Shown in pieces: positions 38,941-47,828 of a stretch of DNA of 64,000 nt. The notes under the pieces were generated by a model that was given only the letters and a program-made list of their open reading frames with translations, was not told the DNA's origin and made no database searches. The translations under genes and the position numbers were made by a program. Source of the DNA: Planctomycetota bacterium (GTDB lineage: Bacteria; Planctomycetota; Planctomycetia; Pirellulales; Pirellulaceae); contig JACNKX010000038.1 in assembly GCA_014381825.1 (NCBI GenBank), positions 124,001 through 188,000 on the forward strand. The letters run 5' to 3'. Position 1 is the first letter of the stretch; each line of letters begins with the position of its first letter.

Positions 38941-40056
38941 ATGCCTTCACCGGCACCAAATAATTCAACTGCCACCACCGCCGCATCGACGGTCTGGTTC
39001 CTCGTTGGCCACTTGAGCCCTTCCGGCCAAAGTGGCGAACAGGTCCATATCCCCATTAACTCGTCGCGTTTTTCGGTCGGCCGCCGACCTGCATCGTCGC
39101 TCTGCTTACCATTTCGGACCGTCTCAAGTGATCATGCCGAATTCCTTTCGCTACCGAACAAGCTGATTCTCAGGGAGTTGGGAAGCACGAATGGTACGTA
39201 TGTCAACGGCCATCGATTGACTGGCGAACGCGAACTCAAACAAGATGACCTCGTGCAATTTGCCGACATTGCGTTACGGCTTCAGCGACAATCCGGAGCA
39301 GTCGCATCCGCGACGTTGCAAGAGGACGTCTACGACCAAGCGTTGGCACTTGTGCAATTCGACAAGTTAATGAGCGAACGGCAAGTGACGCCTTACTATC
39401 AACCAATCGTTGATTTGGCGAGCAACGAGACGATCGCATATGAAGTTCTCGGGCGGAGCCGACTGTACGGTGTCGAGACGCCCGGAGCGATGTTCCGGGC
39501 GGCAGCAAAATTGAATCTCGAAGTCCAGCTGAGCAACATGCTGCGATGGGAAGGTATTTTGAGGAGTTCCTGCTTTGAGACGCCTCCACACCTTTTCGTT
39601 AACACGCATCCACGCGAGTTGGTCGAAGATGGCTTGATCGAAGCGATGCGGTCGGTCCGCGAAATTCGGCCGCTGCAACCGTTGACCCTAGAAATTCATG
39701 AAGGCGCAATTACGGACGTCAAGCAAATGACCGAAATCCGTGCGGCTCTGGCTGATCTGGATATACGGTTCGCGTTTGACGATTTCGGAGCCGGTCAGGC
39801 ACGCTTAGTCGAGCTAGTCAATGTACGACCGGACTACCTGAAATTTGATATTGCGCTGATTCGCAATATCGACCAAGCGTCGACTCAACAACACCAGCTC
39901 GTATCATCGCTCGTAAAGATGTCTCGCGACATTGGGGTTGTTCCGCTCGCCGAAGGCGTCGAGCGAGAGGAAGAATCAAGTATCTGCCGGGATCTCGGCT
40001 TCGAACTAGGCCAAGGCTACTTCTACGGCAAGCCTGCGCCTGGCACGTGCTTCTAA
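38941..40056 (+). CDS. FHA domain - EAL domain protein (possible c-di-GMP phosphodiesterase)
   Basis: The protein has 371 residues. ATG 38941 has GGAG upstream; the TTG at 38923 is less likely. Residues 18-115 are an FHA domain (FSVGRRPASSL, VSSDHAEF, LGSTNGTYVNG), which binds phosphothreonine. Residues about 140-370 are an EAL domain. The signature is EVL (168-170), and the other metal and substrate residues look intact: Asn221, Glu251/254, DDFGAG (280-285), Lys301, Glu338 in EGVE, and QGYFYGKP. Activity is therefore plausible. The divergent kinase could supply the phosphothreonine signal read by the FHA domain, linking phosphorylation to c-di-GMP turnover. That link is inference. Confidence 0.9.
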   Translation: MPSPAPNNSTATTAASTVWFLVGHLSPSGQSGEQVHIPINSSRFSVGRRPASSLCLPFRTVSSDHAEFLSLPNKLILRELGSTNGTYVNGHRLTGERELKQDDLVQFADIALRLQRQSGAVASATLQEDVYDQALALVQFDKLMSERQVTPYYQPIVDLASNETIAYEVLGRSRLYGVETPGAMFRAAAKLNLEVQLSNMLRWEGILRSSCFETPPHLFVNTHPRELVEDGLIEAMRSVREIRPLQPLTLEIHEGAITDVKQMTEIRAALADLDIRFAFDDFGAGQARLVELVNVRPDYLKFDIALIRNIDQASTQQHQLVSSLVKMSRDIGVVPLAEGVEREEESSICRDLGFELGQGYFYGKPAPGTCF

Positions 40057-40068
40057 CGCCACATTCAG

Positions 40069-42306
40069 TTAAGGCTGATTCCGCGGTTCAACACCCAGCA
40101 GGTGTCGCACGAAATAGTCGCGGCGGCGACGCGTGCCGTAGCGGCTTTCGGCAATGCCGTGACCGCCACGGGGGACAACGAGCAGATCGAAGTCCTTGTC
40201 GGCATCAATCAAGGCGTTCACGACCTGCATGGTCGAAGCGGGATCGACGTTTCGGTCCATGGCTCCGACAACCAGGAATAACTTTCCGGTCAGCTTGTGG
40301 GCGTTTGTCACGTTCGACTGTTCCCCATAGTGATCGCCAATCGGCCACCCCATCCACAATTCGTTCCACCAGATCTTGTCCATGCGATTGTCGTGACAAC
40401 CGCAATCGGAAACCGCGACCTTGTAGAAGTCACCATGAGCCAGCATCGCGCGAGTCGAACTTTGACCTCCGGCCGACCCGCCGTAGACGCCGACGCGATC
40501 GAGGTCCATGTACGGAAACTTCTTCGCGGCGGCCTTGATCCAGGCAATCCGATCGGCAAAGCCTGAGTCACCCAAGTTCTTCCAACAAACATCGTGAAAC
40601 GCCTTCGATCGCCAGTTCGTTCCCATGCCATCCATCTTGACCACGATGAATCCCAACTCGGCCAACTCCTGCGATTTGTAGTGGCTTGAGAATTTCTTTG
40701 GGACAAAGGCGTCGTGAGGTCCCGCATAGATATTCTCTATGATCGGATATGATTTCTGAGCATCAAAGTTCGTCGGTCTCCAGATCACTCCGTGGATGTT
40801 CGTTATACCGTCGCGCCCTTTGGCAACGAACCGCTCTGGAACTTTCCACCTTGTTGCGAGCAACGCAGTCCAGTCGGCGCGCTCAAGTTCAACGACTAGC
40901 TTGCCGTTTCCCGTGCGTCTCAGTTCTGTGATCGCCGGTTGATCGACGCGAGAATAGGTGTCGACAAAGAACTTGCGCTCTGGCGACATTTGAATCGAGT
41001 GCGTGCCATTGCCACACGTTAAGACCTTGAAGCCGCTGCCATCGAAGTTCACGCGACAGTAGTGGATGTAATACGGATCCTGTTCCGGAAAGACGCCGCT
41101 CGCTCGAAACCAGACCCGCCGCTGTGACTCGTCGACATGCTCGACATCACGAACCACCCAGTCGCCGCTTGTGATCGCGTTCTTGACATGCCCCGATTGC
41201 GAGTCGCAAAGATACAGATGGTTCCAGCCGTTTCGCTCCGACATCCAGATAATCTCATTCGTGGCATCGAATGATCGGTAGTACGTCTTATATGCGTAAT
41301 CAACAAACGTGTCACTTCGCTCGTCGATCAAGACGCCCGCTTCACCGGTCGTCCCATCGACCACGATCACTCGCAAGACTTGATGACCGCGCTCGTTGTA
41401 GAGAAAGGTGAAGCGATTTGAATCGGCACTCCAACGCATCTGGCTTACTCGCCACGGATTCGGGAACAGCTCGTCGTTGATTGGAATCTGTTGCTTCGCG
41501 CCAATATCAAATAGATAGGGCTTTGTAAGCGGAATGTCGTCGCCTGGTTTAAGGTAAGGCATCGCATGCAACTTCGGTTGCAGTTGGTCTTCCGGCACGG
41601 CCTCCACGAAGTGAATGTGACGCTCGCCTCCTTGCTCGGTTCGCAGGGCGACCAATCGACTTGAATTGGGCGACCAAAAGAATTTGGACTCGTACGCATG
41701 ATTCGCAGTTCCGTCTTGAGTTAAGGAGAATTCTGCTTTTGACGTCACGTCACGTACGAAGACGTTATGGTCGCGAACAAACGGCAACCAGCGCCCATCA
41801 GGTGATACCTGCCTGACGGACTCGTCGCCTCCAGGCGAACCACTCGCCACGCCAGTCGACTCGCTGCCCTCTTGGCTTGGTGCGACTTCATAAGTATCGA
41901 GTGAACACGACCACATTTTCCCGTAGGCACGGAAACGAACTGTCTTCTTGCGTTCGTTGAATGTGAGTGCTTCAATCGGCAGGTGCGTGCCAGTGACTTG
42001 TCGTCGAGACACACTCGCGAGTGTGTTCGCGAGTCGTTCATGATCGAACGCCGACTCGCGCGTTCCCGATGTGGCGTCGACGAGGATGAATTCTCGTGCC
42101 CCGCCTGCGAGATCATTTCGATACCAGAAGGCTTTGCCTTTGCGGAACCAGTTGGGCTTGACCTTGGACTTGAATACCTTGCCGGAAGATCGGTCGCGCA
42201 ACCCATCCGCCCGCTCGTAGTCCGCCTTGGTACCCTGACCGGACGCGACACATGGCAGAAGGACGAACAGGAATAGCAGTTGCAGTACGTGCGAAGTTCG
42301 ATTCAT
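40069..42306 (-). CDS. secreted S9 family prolyl oligopeptidase (DPP IV-like)
   Basis: The protein has 745 residues from ATG 42306, with a signal peptide ending at CVASG. The N-terminal two thirds is an eight-bladed DPP IV propeller (SPDGRWLPFVRDHNVFV, FFWSPNSSRLVALR, MRWSADSNRFTFLYN). The alpha/beta-hydrolase domain starts near residue 500. The catalytic triad appears as Ser611 in GVYGGSAGG, Asp684 in GAMDRNVD and His716 in RGGHGI. It is expected to release dipeptides or cut short peptides in the periplasm. It converges with the FHA-EAL gene, 12 bases between stops, and shows no link to its neighbours. Confidence 0.92.
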   Translation of the reverse strand: MNRTSHVLQLLFLFVLLPCVASGQGTKADYERADGLRDRSSGKVFKSKVKPNWFRKGKAFWYRNDLAGGAREFILVDATSGTRESAFDHERLANTLASVSRRQVTGTHLPIEALTFNERKKTVRFRAYGKMWSCSLDTYEVAPSQEGSESTGVASGSPGGDESVRQVSPDGRWLPFVRDHNVFVRDVTSKAEFSLTQDGTANHAYESKFFWSPNSSRLVALRTEQGGERHIHFVEAVPEDQLQPKLHAMPYLKPGDDIPLTKPYLFDIGAKQQIPINDELFPNPWRVSQMRWSADSNRFTFLYNERGHQVLRVIVVDGTTGEAGVLIDERSDTFVDYAYKTYYRSFDATNEIIWMSERNGWNHLYLCDSQSGHVKNAITSGDWVVRDVEHVDESQRRVWFRASGVFPEQDPYYIHYCRVNFDGSGFKVLTCGNGTHSIQMSPERKFFVDTYSRVDQPAITELRRTGNGKLVVELERADWTALLATRWKVPERFVAKGRDGITNIHGVIWRPTNFDAQKSYPIIENIYAGPHDAFVPKKFSSHYKSQELAELGFIVVKMDGMGTNWRSKAFHDVCWKNLGDSGFADRIAWIKAAAKKFPYMDLDRVGVYGGSAGGQSSTRAMLAHGDFYKVAVSDCGCHDNRMDKIWWNELWMGWPIGDHYGEQSNVTNAHKLTGKLFLVVGAMDRNVDPASTMQVVNALIDADKDFDLLVVPRGGHGIAESRYGTRRRRDYFVRHLLGVEPRNQP

Positions 42307-42630
42307 TGAAGTGATCTCGGGCTAGTATTGCGTGCGGCTGTGTGCTGCCTCCGATTGTAGTTAGAGTCCGATCCGATCGCTTCAGTTCGTGGCAACAAAC
42401 ATTCTCCCGTGCGATGCTCGCAGATACGTCAGAACACGGTGGCCTGGGAGATTTTTCGACGTTGCACAAAATCGGCAGCCGTATCGTTTGCTCAATCACC
42501 CCAAACTGTGGCACATCCTCCCGCGCGAGAGATTCAAGCAACGGATTCGGCAACGGCGAGTCGATAACGATTGGAAGACAGGTCTCTCATCTGTCAACAT
42601 CTCGCATGCTAGCACATCGACGACCCGCCG
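42307..42630. other. intergenic, 324 bases between divergent genes
   Basis: This lies between the S9 peptidase (minus) and the TolC-like gene (plus). A short open frame crosses it but has no coding character. No repeat, RNA or clear promoter was recognised. Confidence 0.5.
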
Positions 42631-44634
42631 ATGCACCGAGCCCTCCTGTCAATCTTCTGCACTGTTTGTTTCCTCGGAAATGGATGCGCGAAGCGGTCGA
42701 CGATAAGTCCTTCGCCACATCATTCGGATGAGCCGAGCATGCGAAACGTCGCTTGGGTTACACCCGCGTCGTTCGATGTCTCACCATCACCACAAAGCCA
42801 ATTGGAACGGCTTCCTCCCGTGACTCGATATCACAACCGCGATGGAAGCATGACGCTGGCGCACGCAGTTGGCATGGCGCTTCAGAACTCAGATATCGTT
42901 CGAGTCTCTGAGGGGGATTCTGTCGTTTCTGATCCAAGCACCGCTTTCGATGTCGGAGCAGCTGACGCGAGAGTCCTGGCGGCGCTCGCTGAGTTTGACG
43001 TGAGTTGGGAGTCAGAGTTTTATACGACCAGCAGCAAACAACCTCCCAACGCATTTTTCGGTCCTGGGCTGACACCGCTGCCGACTGAACGAGACGAGGC
43101 CGCGCTCAGTTTGGGAATCAATAAGCGTTGGGGGACAGGCGCGCAGACGTCTGTTTCGTTCAATCCCGATCCGACTTATCTTTTCGTGCCGCAAACCACG
43201 AGCGGTCGATTCAATCCAAGCTATGTCGGTGAGCTCGAGTTATCCGTTCGGCAACCCTTGTTACGTAGTGCTGGCGCGCGTGTGAATCGCGCGCCGATTC
43301 AGATCAGCCGTATCGAGTTCGAGCAATCGGCGTGGGAGTTCAAGAAGGCGGTCATGGCCTCGATGCGAAGCGTTGTTGCCGCCTACTGGGAACTTCAGGC
43401 GGCCGATGTCGCGATTAGCTCGATCGACGAAGTGATCCCACTGCTGGAAGAAGTCGTTCGAATTCAGGAAGAGAATTTCAAGACAGAATGGGTGATCTAC
43501 GCGGATGTTGCCAAAGCCCATACTCAACTGCACGAGTTTCGCCAGCGGCGACTCGAACTTCAGTCGTTACGACTGGAAAGTGAGTTGAGGCTGAGAAATC
43601 TGATTGGACTATTGCCCACTGACGGTTGGCGAATCGTGCCGACGGACGATCCGAACGCTGCTCCGACGCGAGTCGACACGGACGAGTCAGTTGCGATCGC
43701 CATGTCCTACCAACCTGATTTGGTGCGCCAACGACTCGATACACGAATCCGCGAACTTGAATTGCTCGTCGCCAAGAATGGATTGCAACCCAATCTTGAC
43801 TTTCAGGCTTTGTACCGGATGAACGGCGTCGGAGATCGGCTCGATAACGCGTTGCGGCAAATGTATTCCGCCGAGTATTCCGACTGGCTCGTCGGCTTCA
43901 CGTTTTCCGTCCCTCTTGGCAATCGAGAGGCGACCGCGAATGCTCGAGCAGCCGAATTGCAGTTCGCCCGAGCTAACGGACTACTCCATCAAGAAGCGTT
44001 AAGCGTCGCTCACCAAGTCAGTAACGACATTCGGGAGATCGAGTTCGCATTTCAGGAGTACAAACAGGCCTATCAACGCCTGCAAGCGACCGGCGACTGG
44101 CTGAGTGGCTCTCGCTTGCGATATCAGAACCCGCGGCCTGGCAGCGAGCCAAATTGGCTTGTGCAAAGCTTGAATGATTACCTCGCGGCTCTGCGCTCGC
44201 GGACGAGCGCGGCAACCGAAGCCGCTACAGTGCTCGCGCGCTACAACACGGCGATTGTCGAGCTGGAAGAATCAAAGGGAACGTTGCTCGAATACTTGAA
44301 CGTCGATCTCGCGGCAGACCCGTGTCGACAATCTCAGTGGCTACCCACACCGACCCCGGCACCTCGCGTTCCAAAGCCGATCACCGCACCTAAACATGCC
44401 CCTTCCGCAAGCGTGGCAACAGGTTCACCGTATGATATCTCAGCCACGATCCCGCCGCGTCAGCCCCAACAGCGAATGTCTATCGCCCCGCAGATGCAGC
44501 AGATCGCGATCCCTCGAATCGTCACGCCGCTCACAACCGCGCGAACTCCGTCCATCGTCGCCCCGTCGTCCCTACGTCCGGCTAGCGGTCCAAGTCGATC
44601 ACGGCTCGCGTCACCATCTCTCCTCGGACCCTAG
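42631..44634 (+). CDS. TolC-family outer membrane lipoprotein with Pro-rich C-terminal tail
   Basis: The protein has 667 residues. ATG 42631 opens a signal with lipobox FLGNGC. Two OEP repeats cover about residues 75-570, with strands such as WESEFYT and FNPDPTYLFVP and long helices ending at ATVLARYNTAIVELEESKG. The last 90 residues are an unusual Pro/Ser/Thr/Ala-rich tail (PTPTPAPRVPKPITAPK) with low complexity. It converges on the PqqD-M50-HlyD gene with 39 bases between. Because that protein carries an adaptor half and no other channel is close, the two may form an envelope-spanning exporter. This is a proposal from position and domain logic. Confidence 0.85.
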   Translation: MHRALLSIFCTVCFLGNGCAKRSTISPSPHHSDEPSMRNVAWVTPASFDVSPSPQSQLERLPPVTRYHNRDGSMTLAHAVGMALQNSDIVRVSEGDSVVSDPSTAFDVGAADARVLAALAEFDVSWESEFYTTSSKQPPNAFFGPGLTPLPTERDEAALSLGINKRWGTGAQTSVSFNPDPTYLFVPQTTSGRFNPSYVGELELSVRQPLLRSAGARVNRAPIQISRIEFEQSAWEFKKAVMASMRSVVAAYWELQAADVAISSIDEVIPLLEEVVRIQEENFKTEWVIYADVAKAHTQLHEFRQRRLELQSLRLESELRLRNLIGLLPTDGWRIVPTDDPNAAPTRVDTDESVAIAMSYQPDLVRQRLDTRIRELELLVAKNGLQPNLDFQALYRMNGVGDRLDNALRQMYSAEYSDWLVGFTFSVPLGNREATANARAAELQFARANGLLHQEALSVAHQVSNDIREIEFAFQEYKQAYQRLQATGDWLSGSRLRYQNPRPGSEPNWLVQSLNDYLAALRSRTSAATEAATVLARYNTAIVELEESKGTLLEYLNVDLAADPCRQSQWLPTPTPAPRVPKPITAPKHAPSASVATGSPYDISATIPPRQPQQRMSIAPQMQQIAIPRIVTPLTTARTPSIVAPSSLRPASGPSRSRLASPSLLGP

Positions 44635-44673
44635 CCCACTATCGTAGACAATGAATGAGACGTTGGTCACTCG

Positions 44674-47112
44674 TTATAGCCAGAATTCGGTCCGTAGAAA
44701 CTGGAGACCGCGTGTGACGCCGATCCAGCCGAGCGGACGCCAGCGATGATAGACGCGTCCAAAACCAGTCATGCCAGTGCGGAGGTTGGTATCGTCGTTG
44801 TCCACGCGGCAGTACACCGTCACCGTTCGTTGGGCGGTCAGAGCATTCGTGATGGCGCTCGGAGCCACGCGATCGACGACCGCACTAAGTCGATGAAAAG
44901 GTAGCGATCGCGGCTTCAGCGAGACAGATTGACCTGGTTGCAGGACTCTGGCGTCTTGTTCTGCGACAGCCACTTCCGCTTCCAGCTTTTCTAGGTCTTC
45001 AATGAAACAAATCTCGGCACCCTTTGGCAGAAACTGCCCGATCTTTTCTCGGAGTCGAGGAGTGGTTACCGTGCCGGAGGAAGGAGCCACAATGACTTGC
45101 TTCTCCTTCTTCGCAACGAGATGCTTCTGCTCTTCGAACAATCGCTTTAAGCGAGCCTGTTCCGCTTCAATATCTTCGGAGCGACTGCCTGCCTCCAAGA
45201 GCTTCAAGGTAGCTTGCACATCTGCCAAGTCCTTCTTTCTGCGAGCCAGTTCAGCTTCGTAGGTCATGGTGCCTTCGGCTTCGCGAGAACGCTTGGTCGC
45301 TTGGATTTGGTAGAGCTGTGATTCGGTGATTTGCAGCTCTTTCTTCTCCGAAAGAAGCTGTTGTCCGGCGAGTCCGCCGCGTTCATACAACTGTTGTGCC
45401 TGTTGAAAAATCGTCTTTTGGTACTGCAGTTCAGATTCGGCCTGAGATATCTTCAAGCCGAGACTAGCAAGTTCTTCATCCAAGGCGATCTGAGATCGAC
45501 GCAAGTCCTGTTCTGCAAGTTCACGCCACGAGATGGCTCGTGAAACGCGTTCTCGCTGCTCCGCGACTTCCTCAAGTCGCGGGCCAGCTTCCAATCGACG
45601 CAGGAGCGCTTGGACTTCGTGAATCTCGGCTTCCTTTTGCGATAACAGGCTGATCAGTTCCGGTACCTCAAATCGCGCCAAAACAGTTCCGGACTCGATG
45701 TAGTCGCCCTCGTCCACGGTCACTTCACGTAGGAAACCATCGACCGGCGCTCGGACTTCCCAGCGGACCGCCGGGCGAACGTGAAACGTTCCGCCAGCTC
45801 GGTCATGCATCGGAAAGATCAGGAGCGCCGCGGCGGCAGCCCCCCAAATCAACAATCGTTTGTGTCGAGTATGAAACATTTCCTTGAATTCCTCTCCGAG
45901 ACTGCCCTTGAAGTAACGTTTAGACAAAGTGACGAACAACGTCGCCCCTGCAACGAATCCCGCCAACCCGAGCGCTGACTGCAAGACATCCGTCACCTTT
46001 AGAAACAACAAATTCAACAAGCCCACTGTGAATACCCAACTCGTCACGCCGTAGATCAACAGCGCCCGCCCATTCTGAATTCCGGAGGGCCTCGCGGCAC
46101 CCCACAGGATCCAACGCACATATTCCATGTAACGCTGTCGCGCGAGTCGCCGCAAATTTGGAATACCCAGTAGATCGCTGAGCGCGTAGTAACCATCGAG
46201 TCGCATTAAGGGATTGACGTTGAAAAGAACGCGCAGACCACATGTCGTCACGACAATCCAGGACATGTAGTTGAGTGCGGTGTGTTGTGCGGTCACTCGC
46301 CAAACGAAGACTGACACAATCCAGATCAGTAAATCAATGTAGGTACCTGCCATGCTCACGAGGAGCCGCCGCCAACGACTGGCGAACAGCCAAGCATCGG
46401 ATACATTGCAAAACAAACATGGCGTGAAGAAGATCCACAGCGCACCCATCTCGCGGACTTCGCCGCCGTATCGCTTGCACGCCAGTCCGTGTCCGAATTC
46501 GTGACAGATCGTTACCAAAATTGTGGTAAGCAATGCCAACGCCACCATCCGCCAGCCGAACTGCGCCGTGAACTGCGTAATCAATTCATCGCTATTGGCC
46601 CAAGTCAAGACAAAAGCCATCACGAACCCAACTGCCGCCGCGATCGCTAGGCCGCGACTGAACAACCATCGCGTTCGTGGTTCCAACCAATTAAGTGTCG
46701 CATCCGGATCGAACAACGCGACGCGAAAGAAAAAGGGACTTTGCCTGCGAGCTTGTTTCACGCAAAGACGAACGAATCCGCTCAAACTCGTCGCACGTTC
46801 CGCGTCAGTTCCACATTCGCCGTCACTCGATGACCGTCTCTTTGCGAGCAGGCCTTCATCCTTCGCCATCTTGATGAAGTCTTTGATGTCCTCGCACGTC
46901 AGCGGCTCTTGGAACCGATTCCGGAACGACTCGGTGATGTGCCGATACGATGATTTGCCATCCAAATGCGAGAGCAAGAACGACTCTTGTTCGCCAAGCT
47001 GCAAATAGGTCTTCTTCCTAGGATTTTTGACGACGTTGCGCCCGGGCTCCTCGGCAGGTCGGACAATAATGTCCGCTGCGAGCTGGGGCGCGATTTCGTC
47101 GAAAGTAGGCAT
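44674..47112 (-). CDS. PqqD-like/M50 protease-like/HlyD adaptor fusion protein
   Basis: The protein has 812 residues. Residues 5-92 look like a PqqD-type winged helix, the fold used as a precursor-peptide recognition element (TYLQLGEQESFLLSHLDG). Membrane segments begin near 151. The zinc site of an M50 site-2-protease-like domain is intact: HEFGH at 204-208 and NPLMRLDGYY at 300-309. Further segments run to about 440. The remaining 370 residues are a HlyD-type adaptor: a lipoyl half (VRAPVDGFLREVTVDEGDYI), a long coiled coil, a second lipoyl half (VIAPSSGTVTTP) and a barrel. It is likely an inner-membrane protein that binds, may cut, and passes a peptide toward an outer-membrane channel. It follows the ParB-like gene by 37 bases. 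Confidence 0.85.
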   Translation of the reverse strand: MPTFDEIAPQLAADIIVRPAEEPGRNVVKNPRKKTYLQLGEQESFLLSHLDGKSSYRHITESFRNRFQEPLTCEDIKDFIKMAKDEGLLAKRRSSSDGECGTDAERATSLSGFVRLCVKQARRQSPFFFRVALFDPDATLNWLEPRTRWLFSRGLAIAAAVGFVMAFVLTWANSDELITQFTAQFGWRMVALALLTTILVTICHEFGHGLACKRYGGEVREMGALWIFFTPCLFCNVSDAWLFASRWRRLLVSMAGTYIDLLIWIVSVFVWRVTAQHTALNYMSWIVVTTCGLRVLFNVNPLMRLDGYYALSDLLGIPNLRRLARQRYMEYVRWILWGAARPSGIQNGRALLIYGVTSWVFTVGLLNLLFLKVTDVLQSALGLAGFVAGATLFVTLSKRYFKGSLGEEFKEMFHTRHKRLLIWGAAAAALLIFPMHDRAGGTFHVRPAVRWEVRAPVDGFLREVTVDEGDYIESGTVLARFEVPELISLLSQKEAEIHEVQALLRRLEAGPRLEEVAEQRERVSRAISWRELAEQDLRRSQIALDEELASLGLKISQAESELQYQKTIFQQAQQLYERGGLAGQQLLSEKKELQITESQLYQIQATKRSREAEGTMTYEAELARRKKDLADVQATLKLLEAGSRSEDIEAEQARLKRLFEEQKHLVAKKEKQVIVAPSSGTVTTPRLREKIGQFLPKGAEICFIEDLEKLEAEVAVAEQDARVLQPGQSVSLKPRSLPFHRLSAVVDRVAPSAITNALTAQRTVTVYCRVDNDDTNLRTGMTGFGRVYHRWRPLGWIGVTRGLQFLRTEFWL

Positions 47113-47149
47113 AATTGGAGGTTGCTGAGAGGCGATTGTTGTTAGAGAG

Positions 47150-47665
47150 CTAAGCGACTTTGACGCGACGCTTGCTGGCCTTGGCCTTTTTACGGCGGGC
47201 TTTCTTGCGTTTGCGTGCTTCGCGAGCCTCTTGGACGTCCGGGTCGTACTGCTTGCCGGGGCGAGCTCCTTCCGGTGCCTTGATCAGAATTTTGACGCTC
47301 TCCCTTTCGGAAAGAACGTAAATCGGAAATGGGATCCCAAGCTGCAAGCATCTCGCCGCTCGGTGATGACCGTCGATGACACGATGGCCGTGAACGATCT
47401 CGCCATCGTCATTGGGGTAGAAAATGTGGGCAACGATTCCGGGAATGCTGGGATCGACGTGTGGAAGGTGACCTTCGTTCACTTCACACCGGTCAACTGA
47501 ATAAACGACGTCTTCCGGTTCCAATTCCATCATTTCATGGTTGCCGTCGTGTACGAACTCGCGTGCCATATCCACGTCGAAGACGTAACGGTTCTTGAGG
47601 CACCAAAATGCCTCGCCTTTCCCGCGATTGCAGCGTGAACAATCTTTTTTCGATAGGTCGGACAT
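47150..47665 (-). CDS. ParB/sulfiredoxin-fold-like protein with basic tail
   Basis: The protein has 171 residues. ATG 47665 has AAGGAGA upstream; the open frame extends further but without coding character. An N-terminal CSRC with a further Cys at 22 could bind metal. Residues about 48-125 carry the ParB-like core: LEPEDVVYSVDRCEV and GHRVIDGHHRAARCLQLG (93-110), with the G-H-R-x-x-D-G-H-H-R motif. The last 25 residues are almost all Lys, Arg and Ala (RKRKKARRKKAKASKRR). ParB-fold proteins include CTPases, nucleases and small-molecule or peptide kinases, so the activity is open. Its place between a KS/RS-repeat gene and a peptide exporter-like gene suggests it modifies that protein; this is inference. 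Confidence 0.75.
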   Translation of the reverse strand: MSDLSKKDCSRCNRGKGEAFWCLKNRYVFDVDMAREFVHDGNHEMMELEPEDVVYSVDRCEVNEGHLPHVDPSIPGIVAHIFYPNDDGEIVHGHRVIDGHHRAARCLQLGIPFPIYVLSERESVKILIKAPEGARPGKQYDPDVQEAREARKRKKARRKKAKASKRRVKVA

Positions 47666-47828
47666 GCGAGTCTTTCTCCTTTGGAAACGTTTCTCATTGA
47701 GTACGAGTTTGAATAAGTGCTGGTGCGGCAGACGGCGGAGGCTGGTAGCGGCAATGGGCCTGACTACCAGCACTCGCGCCGAATGAGCCGCGAAGGAACC
47801 TTTCTCAATTCCTTAAGGCTGCCCAAAC

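Noticed and set aside
42342-42731. Possible small gene before the TolC-like gene
   Set aside because: It overlaps the TolC start in another frame, has no ribosome site and no recognisable sequence.
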